Shown here: positions 1 to 8,111 of the stretch, one piece after another
Position numbering within the stretch: position 1 is the stretch's first letter
How the letters are laid out: the number at the start of each line of letters is the position of its first letter
NCBI RefSeq assembly: GCF_018130505.1
Contig: NZ_JAFCKH010000008.1
Span: 310,001 to 374,000, forward strand
Length of the DNA: 64,000 nucleotides
DNA from: Bradyrhizobium tropiciagri
GTDB lineage: Bacteria; Pseudomonadota; Alphaproteobacteria; Rhizobiales; Xanthobacteraceae
Direction: 5' to 3'
Program-made: the position numbers and the translations under genes
The notes under the pieces: model-generated
Told to the model about the DNA's origin: nothing
The model's input: only the letters and a program-made list of their open reading frames with translations
Databases searched by the model: none

Positions 1-1
1 G

Positions 2-241
2 CTTGCCAAGGCGTTGCGCGACAGCCGCGGCGAAGACGGCTCGGGGATCGCGTCCGCGCTACAGCGCTACGCCGAGATGCGGCGCCCGCGCGTCCTGCAG
101 GTGCAGCGCCTCGCGCGACAGCAGGGGCGCATCTATCACCTGCGCGGACCGGCCGCGATCGCGCGCGACCTGTTCATTCGCGCCATCGGGCCGCAGCGCA
201 TGCTGGCGCGGCAGGACTGGATCTACGACTGGCGGGCGTGA
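2..241 (+). CDS. FAD-dependent monooxygenase, C-terminal fragment
   Basis: This is the last 79 codons of a gene that begins before the window, ending at TGA 239-241. The tail reads LQRYAEMRRPRVLQVQRLAR and later YHLRGPAAIARD, ending DWIYDW. That is the usual C-terminus of salicylate-hydroxylase-type class A flavoprotein monooxygenases (an RxxR..Q..SR helix, then the final D-W-[LI]-Y-xW). The FAD-binding N-terminus lies outside, so the substrate cannot be named. The family assignment rests on the C-terminal pattern alone. Confidence 0.7.
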   Translation, partial: LAKALRDSRGEDGSGIASALQRYAEMRRPRVLQVQRLARQQGRIYHLRGPAAIARDLFIRAIGPQRMLARQDWIYDWRA

Positions 242-276
242 GGCTACGGTCTCGACCGTGAGCCCCGGTGCAGCGC

Positions 277-705
277 TTACCGCTGCGGCCGCGTGCCTTT
301 CGCGGCGGGAGCCGGAGGGGGCGCGGGGGACGGCGTCGCTGCCGCGGTTTGCGGCGGGGTCTCGTGGCACCTGCTCTTGCGCCAGGCCTCCTCCAAGAAC
401 TTCTGCTGACCGTGGATCGCGATCAGCTCGTTCCGATAGGCCAATTCCGACACCACGGCACCGCCGACGCCGGTCTGGGCCTTGGCCATCAACGCTTCCT
501 GACTGGCGGCGCGGCTCGCCAGACCCTTGCGCTCGGTCTCGAGCTGACCGCAGTCATAGAGATCGTATTTGGCCGGATCGGCGAAGGCCGACGACACGCT
601 GTCACCGATCTGCGCACAGCCGGCGACGCCCGCGGCCGAGGCGAGCAGCGCGACGACGGCCGCCGCGCGCGACAGGCTGCAGCGGCGTGGAAAACGAACG
701 GACAT
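277..705 (-). CDS. Small predicted lipoprotein, unknown function
   Basis: A 142-residue protein. The N-terminus is basic (MSVRFPRRCSLSR), then hydrophobic (AAAVVALLASAAG), then the lipobox VAGC, with Cys30 as the predicted lipidated residue. The mature part has two further Cys (in YDCGQ and RKSRCHE) that could form a disulfide, and ends in a Pro/Ala-rich tail. It probably sits in the periplasm anchored to a membrane. No enzymatic motif was recognised. It converges on the upstream monooxygenase gene, with 35 bp between their ends. Confidence 0.75.
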   Translation of the reverse strand: MSVRFPRRCSLSRAAAVVALLASAAGVAGCAQIGDSVSSAFADPAKYDLYDCGQLETERKGLASRAASQEALMAKAQTGVGGAVVSELAYRNELIAIHGQQKFLEEAWRKSRCHETPPQTAAATPSPAPPPAPAAKGTRPQR

Positions 706-856
706 GCGGCTTTCTTATTCGGACAGTGTTGAGATTGCCTAAAGCAGCCACAGATGTCGGGATTGAGGCTGCATCGCGGCACACGCCGTTATCGGCGCAA
801 GTCGCATCCGGCGCAACCCACCTCCGGCAGGCGAATTCATACGCGTGAGTTTTGTA

Positions 857-886
857 TTGGCGGAAGGAGGTAGTGGAAGGTAGATT
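857..886 (+). promoter_or_regulatory. Putative sigma-70 promoter of the tRNA-Leu gene
   Basis: TTGGCG (857-862) and TAGATT (881-886) are 18 bp apart, each matching 4 of 6 consensus bases. The -10 box ends 9 bp before the first tRNA nucleotide, which is right for a tRNA promoter. The match is modest, so position is the main support. Confidence 0.4.
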
Positions 887-895
887 GCAGGCAAT

Positions 896-1222
896 GCGGG
901 CATGGCGGAATTGGTAGACGCAAGGGACTTAAGCTTTTGAGTGCCCCCGGGGAAACCCGAGGTGCAGAACTGCTCAAACTCGGGGAAACCTTTCACATGG
1001 CAATCCCGAGCCAAGCGCCCAGCCGAACGGCTGGGGCGAAGGTGTAGAGACTAGACGGGCAGCATCTAAAGGCGTGAACGCGCCCATGATGAAGGTATAG
1101 TCCAGACCACAAACTAGCCTGAGCGCGAACGCGCGACGGCTTAGGCGGCGAAAGCCGTAGATGGTAAGAAAATCCCTCGGCTCGTAAGAGCTGTGCCGGT
1201 TCGAGTCCGGCTGCCCGCACCA
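896..1222 (+). tRNA. tRNA-Leu(UAA), interrupted by a group I intron
   Basis: Exon 1 is 896-930 and exon 2 is 1169-1222. Joined, they give an 89-nt tRNA with acceptor stem GCGGGCA/TGCCCGC, a D-arm with GGTAGACGC, anticodon arm AGGGA-CUUAAAA-UCCCU (anticodon UAA), a long class II variable arm, T-arm GCCGG-TTCGAGT-CCGGC and an encoded CCA. The intron lies after U34, the first anticodon base. This is the insertion site of the well-known cyanobacterial and plastid tRNA-Leu introns. The tRNA must be spliced before it can read UUA codons. A low-GC gene begins only about 17-23 nt after the CCA. Confidence 0.93.
931..1168 (+). ncRNA. Self-splicing group I intron (238 nt, subgroup IC3-like)
   Basis: The 5' splice site is U930. 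It forms the expected U-G wobble with G939 when exon bases 924-930 (GGGACUU) pair with 939-946 (GAGUGCCC, one bulged G), making P1. The conserved core is present: element P near 970-990 (CUGCUCAAACUCGGGGAAACC region), Q at 999-1016 (GGCAAUCCCGAGCCAAGC), R at 1046-1060 (AGAGACUAGACGGGC) and S at 1088-1103 (GAUGAAGGUAUAGUCC). R and S supply the GACUA/UAGUC strands of P7. The last intron base is G1168 (omega G). There is no homing endonuclease ORF, so mobility would need another route. Confidence 0.92.
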
Positions 1223-1238
1223 TTAGTTGAAATCGGTT

Positions 1239-2120
1239 ATGGTAATGCCTGCATATTTCTCCGACCAGCAACGGCCACCGCGTCCCCGTACAAACGAAAC
1301 GATCGAACCTGCTGTCTGGGGCGGGATTTATGCGATCGTTTCAGCCCGCCTTGCGGACGGGTCGTTCGGCTATACGTTTCCGGAGACTTGTTCCGATGGA
1401 TACGGAGTCATCGGGCACGATAACCGCGCCATCGACCTTATGGTCAAGGCTCAGCATCCGGACATGCCGTATCCACTGCCCCTGGACGATACGCCAGACA
1501 CCTTGGCCATCCTTGATTTCATCGAGTTCGTGGCCGCTTCAATTGCCAAGCCGATCGAGGGAAGTTTTCATTCCTTCTTCCGCCACCACCACCTGAGTTT
1601 CGACAGGGAGGAAGGGCTGCGGGAGTTTGTCGACGCGATAAACGGCATCTTCGCGCGCAATGGCGTGGCCTTCGAACTGACCTCCGAGGGCCAAGCAAGG
1701 CGGGTGCTGACGACTGAACTGCAGTACCTCTTTGCAACCACGTCGTTTCATTCGGGCGACGCCGAGACGGATCGGCTGCTCGAAGAGGCACGCGCGCAAT
1801 TCACGTCGCCGCATGAAAACGTTCGCCGGGAAGCGCTTGAGAAAATTTGGGATGCTTTTGAGCGCATCAAGACGCTCGAAAGCGGAAAGGACAAGCGTGA
1901 GCAGGTAACCCGGCTTCTCAATCGCGTCGCAAGCGGCAAGTTCCGCCAGGCACTTGAGAACGAGGCCCGTGAATTGACCGAGATCGGCAATTCCTTCCGC
2001 ATTCGGCATTCCGAGACTTCGCAGGAGCCGCTCACAGCATCGAGCCAGGTCGACTATCTCTTCCATCGGCTGTTTTCGTTTCTTCGGCTCGTACTGACTT
2101 CGACAAAACGTGCCAGCTAA
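1239..2120 (+). CDS. Hypothetical protein with AbiJ/HEPN-like C-terminus (putative defence protein)
   Basis: A 293-residue protein from ATG 1239 (ATG 1245 or TTG 1227 are also possible). The N-terminal half shows no recognised domain. The C-terminal ~110 residues are helical (REALEKIWDAFERIKTLE, then LTEIGNSFRIRHSE, then a final hydrophobic helix). This resembles the C-terminal helical domain of AbiJ-type abortive-infection proteins, where a conserved IRH-x-E lies in a HEPN RNase-like fold. That assignment comes from pattern memory and is tentative. GC is near 55% in a sampled 60-base line, against about 72% in a sampled line of the ABC transporter genes. The gene starts 16-22 nt after the tRNA-Leu CCA and is followed 13 nt later by a SIR2-like gene, so the two probably form one operon. 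Confidence 0.75.
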   Translation: MVMPAYFSDQQRPPRPRTNETIEPAVWGGIYAIVSARLADGSFGYTFPETCSDGYGVIGHDNRAIDLMVKAQHPDMPYPLPLDDTPDTLAILDFIEFVAASIAKPIEGSFHSFFRHHHLSFDREEGLREFVDAINGIFARNGVAFELTSEGQARRVLTTELQYLFATTSFHSGDAETDRLLEEARAQFTSPHENVRREALEKIWDAFERIKTLESGKDKREQVTRLLNRVASGKFRQALENEARELTEIGNSFRIRHSETSQEPLTASSQVDYLFHRLFSFLRLVLTSTKRAS

Positions 2121-2133
2121 CGGTGGTGGCTCC

Positions 2134-3096
2134 ATGGTAGACATTATTGGTTTCGACGACGCGATGAAGGCGGCAGGCGAAAACCCATCCCTAATGATCG
2201 CCAATGGATTCTCGATAAAGTATTTCCGGTACGCCAATCTTCTTGAGAAAGCCGGGCTGGACGAAGGAAGTCCGTTACGTGCTCTTTTTGGCGCACTGTC
2301 GACGTTCGATTTCGAGGTTGTCATTCGAGCGCTAGAAGATGCGGCGCTCGTCGAGCGAGCCTATAGCAAAGAAAAGCGCGCGGAACTTCTAGCGTCAGAG
2401 GCTGACAAGCTTCGTGGTGCGCTAGTTCATGCGGTAAGGGTCACCCATCCAAAGCACCGCGAAGATATCGCCGATCAAATCCCGGCTTGTGTCAAGTTTC
2501 TCTCACAGTACGATACAATTTTTACTCTGAACTACGACCTGCTGCTGTACTGGGTGATATTGGAGAACACCAAACAATTCAAAGACGGATTTGGGCTCGC
2601 GGAGGACCGGAACGGCTTTCGCTGGCCGTTCAAGACCGATGCTCATTGCAACATCTACAATCTTCACGGCGGCCTTCATCTATTCAAGACCGAAGATGAC
2701 GAACTCGAAAAGCGAATTGACCAAGGGAGCGGCGTGATCGATGCAATCGCCTCGACGATCACGCAGGCCAAGCGTCTGCCTTTGTACGTGGCCGAAGGCA
2801 CCTCGGCTCAGAAGCTCGCGCGGATTTATGCGACGCCGTATCTAAGGCATTGCTACGAGATGCTTAAGTGCAGCGAGAGCGCTTTCTTTGTCTACGGGCA
2901 TTCCGCAAGCCCAAATGATGCACACATCTACGATGCACTGTTCAGTTCCGACATCAGCCACCTTTATTTCTGCGTCCATAAACCCACGGCCAACGTCGAA
3001 GAAATCGATGGCGAACTCTCGCGCCATCAGAAGCGGAATGGCTCTCAGATCGGCTATACGCTCGTCGATTCTGAGACGGCGAATGTTTGGGGCTAG
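2134..3096 (+). CDS. DUF4917 family, SIR2-like protein (putative NAD-consuming effector)
   Basis: A 320-residue protein from ATG 2134; a GTG at 2110 would overlap the upstream gene. SIR2-like landmarks occur in order: IANGFS (22-27, nucleotide-loop position), FTLNYDLLLYW (130-140, like the TxNYD motif of SIR2_2 proteins), YNLHGG (175-180, the catalytic-His position), EGTSAQK (221-227) and YGHSASPNDAHI (254-265). Together these match DUF4917. SIR2-like domains in anti-phage systems often hydrolyse NAD+; that activity is inferred here. No toxin, membrane or DNA-binding domain is visible. GC is about 52% in two sampled 60-base lines, which suggests acquisition by transfer. The likely partner is the preceding HEPN-like gene. 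Confidence 0.85.
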   Translation: MVDIIGFDDAMKAAGENPSLMIANGFSIKYFRYANLLEKAGLDEGSPLRALFGALSTFDFEVVIRALEDAALVERAYSKEKRAELLASEADKLRGALVHAVRVTHPKHREDIADQIPACVKFLSQYDTIFTLNYDLLLYWVILENTKQFKDGFGLAEDRNGFRWPFKTDAHCNIYNLHGGLHLFKTEDDELEKRIDQGSGVIDAIASTITQAKRLPLYVAEGTSAQKLARIYATPYLRHCYEMLKCSESAFFVYGHSASPNDAHIYDALFSSDISHLYFCVHKPTANVEEIDGELSRHQKRNGSQIGYTLVDSETANVWG

Positions 3097-3340
3097 TCGC
3101 TTCGCTGGCATCATTGAATTGCCCTGACGCCCAATTCGTTTCAGAGCCACATCTCACGGACCTCGATTGCTGCGACCTACGGTGCACTCCGTGGCTTCAG
3201 AGCAAGGTCCGTTGGACCGCATGAACGGTTTCCCGAACCTTCGGTCCGCCGCGCGTCCCTGTCAGACCGGGTGATACCTCACCAGAACGCGGTGCATTTC
3301 ACGCGTTAACGTTGCGTTAGATTCTCGTAACATACACTGG

Positions 3341-4507
3341 TTGCACGATCCCGAGACGCAAGTCGCGCAGAGTTCGGCTGGTACTGCGATTCCCGTTGAA
3401 ATGCTTGACCTTGGCACAAAGCTAACCGAGGCGAACGGGCGACCTTCCGGATTCGACTATCTCAGGATTCTCCTCGCCGTCGCGGTGGTGTGTCAGCACA
3501 GCATGAACACCACGATGGGGATGAGCAGGACCTACGAGCTGCTCTCCGGCCCGCTCCGCGCGCCGGTCGCGATCATCCTGCCGATGTTCTTCGCGCTCAG
3601 CGGCTTCCTCGTCACGGGCAGCCTGCTGCGCTCCAGGAGCCTGATCGGATTTGTCGGCCTGCGAATCCTGCGGATCGCTCCTGCACTCTGCGTCGAAGCC
3701 TGCATCGTGGCGCTGTTGCTGGGACCGGCGCTGACGAGCTTCGATTGGCGCGACTATTTTGCCGATCCGGCGTTCTACGCCTATTTCCTCAACATCGTCG
3801 GCGACATTCAATACACGCTGCCGGGGCTGTTTCTCGACAACCCGGTGCCCGAGACGGTGAACAGTCAGCTTTGGACGGTTCCGTATGAGCTCAAATGCTA
3901 TCTCGCTCTGGCTTTGCTCGCCGCATCAGGGCTGACGTCCCTACGCGTCGCCTATCTCGGATTTCTCATCCTGGTGCAGCTCTTCCTGCTGTCCTTGATG
4001 ACCGACGCGCTGACCGCCACGGTGGATGGATCCGTGCTGGTCGGCTGCTTCCTGTCCGGCGTCGGATTCTACCTGTGGCGTGAGCGCATCCCCTACCATC
4101 ACGGGATGGCCGCAGCCTGCCTCATCGCTTGCGCGATCCTGCTGCTGGTCAAGCGCGGGGATTTTCTGATTGCGGCACCGGTGACGTATCTCACCTGTTA
4201 CCTCGGCCTCGCCAATCCTCCGCGGCTGCGCCTGTTGTCCAGCGGTGACTACTCCTACGGCATGTTCCTGTATGGCTATCCGATTCAGCAGGCGCTCTCA
4301 TCGTTCGGGCCGGCCTTCTGGCACTGGTGGATCAACATCGCGATCTGCGTGCCGTTGTCGCTGCTCGTCGCGATCTGCTCCTGGCATCTCGTCGAAAAGC
4401 GCGCGCTTGGCCTGAAGGCAGCGGTGACCGCAGCGGAGAACATCATTCTCAATCGATGGAAATTCGTCGGCTTCTGGCGCAAGCCGATTGCCCGCCTCTC
4501 CGATTGA
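3341..4507 (+). CDS. Acyltransferase 3 family (OafA-type) membrane O-acyltransferase
   Basis: Up to 388 residues from TTG 3341; ATG 3401 (368 residues) is a good alternative. The hallmark start FDYLRILLAVAVVCQHS supplies the catalytic His and is followed by about ten hydrophobic segments. A second motif, SQLWTVPYELKCYL, is also typical of the family. Such integral membrane proteins transfer acetyl or other acyl groups to sugars of lipopolysaccharide, capsule, Nod factor or other glycans. No glycan genes are adjacent, so the acceptor is unknown. The 244-bp region before it holds a TTAA-N7-TTAG sequence at 3306-3320 but no other clear signal. Confidence 0.88.
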   Translation: MHDPETQVAQSSAGTAIPVEMLDLGTKLTEANGRPSGFDYLRILLAVAVVCQHSMNTTMGMSRTYELLSGPLRAPVAIILPMFFALSGFLVTGSLLRSRSLIGFVGLRILRIAPALCVEACIVALLLGPALTSFDWRDYFADPAFYAYFLNIVGDIQYTLPGLFLDNPVPETVNSQLWTVPYELKCYLALALLAASGLTSLRVAYLGFLILVQLFLLSLMTDALTATVDGSVLVGCFLSGVGFYLWRERIPYHHGMAAACLIACAILLLVKRGDFLIAAPVTYLTCYLGLANPPRLRLLSSGDYSYGMFLYGYPIQQALSSFGPAFWHWWINIAICVPLSLLVAICSWHLVEKRALGLKAAVTAAENIILNRWKFVGFWRKPIARLSD

Positions 4508-4615
4508 GGCAAGCCGGCCACGATTGCCTTGTTTCGGACATGAGACGCGCAAGCTCTGCCGGCCGGGAACCAGTTCACCGCAAAAATGTTGTCATGCAGC
4601 AATTGGAGCATGACG

Positions 4616-4759
4616 ATGGTGAACGAGCATCCTTCCGAGGAGCAGGCAGCAAGCAAACGCGATCCGCGCAAGGCTGAGCCCAGCGTGAAACCGGACCGGC
4701 CGCAAGGCGGACCACCGTTCCAGGATGGCCTTGAGCAGCTGCGCGACAGCCACACCTGA
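4616..4759 (+). CDS. Small hydrophilic hypothetical protein (47 aa)
   Basis: An ATG at 4616 sits 7 nt after GGAG (4605-4608); an in-frame ATG at 4610 is too close to that site. The product is polar and rich in Glu, Lys, Arg and Pro, beginning MVNEHPSEEQAASKRDPR and ending LEQLRDSHT. It has no signal peptide or membrane segment. A strong hairpin terminator follows 23 bp after the stop. Short proteins of this kind are common in Bradyrhizobium. The ribosome site and terminator are the main evidence that it is real. Confidence 0.5.
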   Translation: MVNEHPSEEQAASKRDPRKAEPSVKPDRPQGGPPFQDGLEQLRDSHT

Positions 4760-4782
4760 GAACCGGAACAGCGCGCAAAGGA

Positions 4783-4810
4783 AAATGGCCGGGGCAACGC
4801 CCGGCCATTT
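4783..4810. terminator. Bidirectional hairpin terminator
   Basis: An 11-bp perfect stem, AAATGGCCGGG (4783-4793) with CCCGGCCATTT (4800-4810), and a 6-nt loop. A/T runs on both sides suit it to end both the small plus-strand gene and the minus-strand binding-protein gene that stops at 4852. Confidence 0.8.
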
Positions 4811-4851
4811 GTGTTGCGTGAAGCTTGTCGGCTAAGGCGCTTCGCGGCGCT

Positions 4852-6453
4852 CTACTCCGACTTGTCGATGTTCCAGAAGATCGGCGTGGCCGGACCGTCG
4901 AGCACGCCGGTCAGCGACTTCCGCCATGCGCTCGGGACCGTGTACTGGCCGAGCGGAATGTAGATCACCTGATCGTAGGCCTCGGTCTGGATCTCGGCAG
5001 CGATCTTCTTCTTCTCCTCGGCCGAGCCGGCGCGCGCGAACTTGTCGCGCAATTCCTCGATCTTCGGATCATCGGCCCAGCCGAACCAGCCGCCGTTCTT
5101 GCCGCGCCCGGTGATCGATGCGTTGACGATCGGATCGGACACGTCGGCCGCGACCCAGTTGGTGAAGAACATGTTCCAGCCGCCTTCCTTCGGCGGCTTC
5201 TGGCTGGCGCGGCGGGTGACTACGGTCTGCCAATCGGTCGCCTGCAGATCGACCTTGAAGCCGGCATCGCGCAGCTGCTGCGCCGCGACGATCGGCTGCG
5301 CCTTCAGCGTGGTGACGTCGCCCGGGGCCATGATCACGACGGGCGTGCCGTCATAACCCGACTCGGCCAGTGCCTTCTTGGCCTCGGCGAGGCCGTTGCC
5401 CTTCACCAGCGTCTCGGCACCGACGTCGGTCTCGAGCGGCGTGCCGCAGACGAAGAAGGCGCCGCAGATCTGCTGATACTTGGCGTTGCCGACCAGCGCG
5501 TCGAGCACGTCCTTCTGGTTCATCGCCAGGAACGCGGCGCGCCGCACCTTCGGATTGTCGAACGGCGGGTAGAGGAAGTTCATGCGCCCGAGGGTCTGGA
5601 AGCCGAACTTGTTCAGCACCTCGATCTTGAGATCCTTGTTCGCTTCCAGCACCGGCAGCATGTCGAACGGCAGCTGCTCCAGGAAATCGATGTCGCCGGA
5701 CTGCAGCGCGTTCACCGCGGTCTGCGCGTCGGCCATCGTGATCCACTCGACGCGGTCGACCTTGACGACCTTGCCGCCCGCGGTCCAGCTCGCCGGCTCC
5801 TTGCGCGGCAGATAGTCCTTGTTCTTCTCATAGACCGCCTTCACGCCCGGCTGGAATTCGCTCTGCACGAACTTGAACGGGCCGGAGCCGATCTGCTCCG
5901 GAATCGGCTTGTCCGGCGGCGTCTCCGCGAGGCGCTTCGGCATCATGAACGGCACGCGCGACGACGGCTTGCCGATCGATTCCAGCACCAGGCCGTAGGG
6001 CTCCTTCAGCTTCAGCGTGATGGTCTTGGCGTCGGTGGCCTCGAGGCTCGCGACGAAGTCCATCAGCTTCTGGCCCATGCCGTCGACCTTGCCCCAGCGC
6101 TTGAGCGAGGCGACGCAGTCTTCCGCCGTCACCGGCGTGCCGTCATGCCACTTCAGTCCGTCGCGCAGCGTGAAGGTGTAGGTGAGCTTGTCGTCGGAGA
6201 TCTTCCAGTCCGCCATCTGCGGCTGGATCTTGAAATTGGCATCGGTCGCGAGCAGCGTGTCATAGATCATGTAGCCGTGGTCGCGGGTGATGTAGGCCGT
6301 GGTCATGATCGGATCGATGACACGCAGATCCGAGTGCATCACCGCGGTGATGGTCTTGTCCGCGGCCATCGCCTGTGGCGATGCAAACGACAGCGCGAGC
6401 GCCGACAGCGCGGCTGCTATCGTGCGATGCTTCCAACGCGACATAGGCAACAT
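4852..6453 (-). CDS. Peptide/nickel-type ABC transporter substrate-binding protein (SBP_bac_5)
   Basis: A 533-residue periplasmic protein. A Sec signal peptide (KHRTIAAALSALALSFASPQAMA) is followed by the family body, including YTFTLRDGLKWHDGTPVTAEDC, a cluster-5 binding-protein signature. Start M1 was chosen because GGAG lies 7 nt upstream. It is divergent from an M20 hydrolase gene. A complete Dpp-type membrane and ATPase set lies 3.3 kb away at 9716-13200, so this is the probable receptor of that transporter, bringing short peptides or acylated amino acids to the hydrolases in the cluster. Confidence 0.92.
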   Translation of the reverse strand: MLPMSRWKHRTIAAALSALALSFASPQAMAADKTITAVMHSDLRVIDPIMTTAYITRDHGYMIYDTLLATDANFKIQPQMADWKISDDKLTYTFTLRDGLKWHDGTPVTAEDCVASLKRWGKVDGMGQKLMDFVASLEATDAKTITLKLKEPYGLVLESIGKPSSRVPFMMPKRLAETPPDKPIPEQIGSGPFKFVQSEFQPGVKAVYEKNKDYLPRKEPASWTAGGKVVKVDRVEWITMADAQTAVNALQSGDIDFLEQLPFDMLPVLEANKDLKIEVLNKFGFQTLGRMNFLYPPFDNPKVRRAAFLAMNQKDVLDALVGNAKYQQICGAFFVCGTPLETDVGAETLVKGNGLAEAKKALAESGYDGTPVVIMAPGDVTTLKAQPIVAAQQLRDAGFKVDLQATDWQTVVTRRASQKPPKEGGWNMFFTNWVAADVSDPIVNASITGRGKNGGWFGWADDPKIEELRDKFARAGSAEEKKKIAAEIQTEAYDQVIYIPLGQYTVPSAWRKSLTGVLDGPATPIFWNIDKSE

Positions 6454-6633
6454 GCATTTTCTCCTGACGTATGATTGGTCAAAGCCGGCTTATTCGTTAT
6501 GCACGCGGTCCGTTATTTAGGCGGACTAACATGCTGTTGGGCTTGCGAAATCGAGATTTGCACCAAGCGTTGTGCGCGTCAATCGGTTTCGGGAAGATCG
6601 CACGTATACAAACGAATTGTGCGGCGCGCCCGG

Positions 6634-6651
6634 ATTTTGTCTTTACAAATT
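6634..6651. promoter_or_regulatory. Possible operator between the divergent binding-protein and M20 genes
   Basis: An imperfect inverted repeat, ATTTTGT (6634-6640) and ACAAATT (6645-6651), 6 of 7 bases paired with a 4-nt gap. It lies in the 262-bp AT-richer region between two divergent genes, 65 bp before the M20 start. No regulator gene is adjacent, so its role is a guess from position and symmetry. Confidence 0.25.
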
Positions 6652-6715
6652 CGCGCCCTCCGACTTTCGTATGCGTGCGCGCGGGCGCGGTCAGAACAAC
6701 AACGAGAGAAACGTC

Positions 6716-7846
6716 ATGAACCCAGCCAATCTTCCCTTTGATTCCGAAGCGATGCTGCAGGGCCTGCGGAGCTGGGTGGAATGCGAGAGCCCGACCTGGG
6801 ACGCGTCCGCGGTCGAGCGCATGCTGGACCTCGCCGCGCGCGAGATGGCGATCATGGGTGCGACGATCGAACGCATCGCCGGGCGGCAGGGCTTTGCCGG
6901 CTGCGTCCGCGCCCGCTTTCCGCATCCGAAGCAGGGCCAGCCCGGCATCCTGATCGCCGGCCATCTCGACACCGTGCATCCGGTCGGCACCATCGAGAAG
7001 CTGCAATGGCGGCGCGACGGCAACAAGTGCTTCGGTCCCGGCATCTTCGACATGAAGGGCGGCAACTATCTCTCGCTGGAAGCGATCCGGCAGTTGGCGC
7101 GCGCTTCTTTCACGACACCGCTGCCGATCACCGTGCTGTTCACGCCGGATGAAGAGGTCGGCACGCCGTCGACGCGCGACATCATCGAGGCGGAGGCCGC
7201 GCGCAACAAATACGTGCTGGTGCCGGAACCCGGCCGTCCCAACAACGGCGTCGTCACCGGCCGCTACGCGATCGCGCGTTTCAACCTCGAAGCCACCGGC
7301 AAGCCGAGCCATGCCGGCGCGACGCTCGCCTCCGGCCGCTCCGCGATCCGCGAGATGGCGCGGCAAATTCTCGCAATCGACGGCATGACCACCGAGGACT
7401 GCACCTTCTCGGTCGGCATCGTGCATGGCGGCCAGTGGGTCAATTGCGTTGCCACCACCTGCACCGGCGAAGCGCTCAGCATGGCCAAGCGCCAGGCCGA
7501 TCTCGACCGCGGCGTCGAGCGCATGCTGGCGCTGTCCGGCACCGCCAACGACGTGACGTTCAAGGTGACGCGCGGCGTCACCCGCCCGGTGTGGGAGCCG
7601 GACGCCGGCACCATGGCGCTCTATGAAAAGGCAAAGGGCCTCGCTGCGGCGATGGGCCTCGATCTGCCGCATGGCAGCGCCGGCGGCGGTTCCGACGGCA
7701 ACTTCACCGGCGCGATGGGCATCCCTACCCTCGACGGCCTCGGCGTGCGCGGCGCCGATGCGCACACGCTCAACGAGCACATCGAAGTCGACAGCCTCGC
7801 CGAGCGCGGCCGCCTGATGGCGGCGCTGCTGGCGACGCTGGACTAG
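6716..7846 (+). CDS. M20 family metallopeptidase (glutamate carboxypeptidase-like)
   Basis: A 376-residue protein from ATG 6716, chosen because homologues begin shortly before LRSWVECESPTWD and GAGAG lies just upstream. The di-zinc set is visible: GHLDTVHPVGT (His, Asp), FDMKGG (bridging Asp), TPDEEVGTPSTR (catalytic Glu plus ligand Glu), PEPGRP and a C-terminal ADAHTLNEHI His. This is the CPG2/carboxypeptidase G2-like branch, which removes C-terminal glutamate or other amino acids from acyl or peptidyl substrates. No signal peptide is evident, so it probably acts in the cytoplasm on imported substrates. It is divergent from the binding-protein gene. Confidence 0.9.
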   Translation: MNPANLPFDSEAMLQGLRSWVECESPTWDASAVERMLDLAAREMAIMGATIERIAGRQGFAGCVRARFPHPKQGQPGILIAGHLDTVHPVGTIEKLQWRRDGNKCFGPGIFDMKGGNYLSLEAIRQLARASFTTPLPITVLFTPDEEVGTPSTRDIIEAEAARNKYVLVPEPGRPNNGVVTGRYAIARFNLEATGKPSHAGATLASGRSAIREMARQILAIDGMTTEDCTFSVGIVHGGQWVNCVATTCTGEALSMAKRQADLDRGVERMLALSGTANDVTFKVTRGVTRPVWEPDAGTMALYEKAKGLAAAMGLDLPHGSAGGGSDGNFTGAMGIPTLDGLGVRGADAHTLNEHIEVDSLAERGRLMAALLATLD

Positions 7847-8111
7847 AGCGTGGCGGAAGCCAACGACGATTGGAGCGAGCTTCAGGCGAGACCGCCAATG
7901 CAGCTTTCCTCCAATTATCCGGCCGAAGGGGAAGAATATGAGCGTCGTTACCTGTGGCCGGGCCGCAATTCGCAGAGAAACGCCGCATGACAACAACTAA
8001 CCTGATGGCTGGGGAGAACCGCACCGATGATCGGCAACGCGCTTGCCGATTGTCGCGTCGCGCGCGCAATCAGCATCAAGCTTCAGCACAGCATTTCCGG
8101 AGGGGCGAGAC

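Noticed and set aside
1539-2324. 261-codon minus-strand frame across the low-GC genes
   Set aside because: Overlaps the ends of two plus-strand genes with clear family motifs and has no recognisable domain.
3306-3320. CtrA box before the acyltransferase gene
   Set aside because: TTAA-N7-TTAG misses one core base and stands in an AT-richer stretch where such a match can occur by chance.
4825-6474. 549-codon plus-strand frame
   Set aside because: Antisense to the peptide-binding protein, which has a signal peptide, family motifs and a ribosome site.
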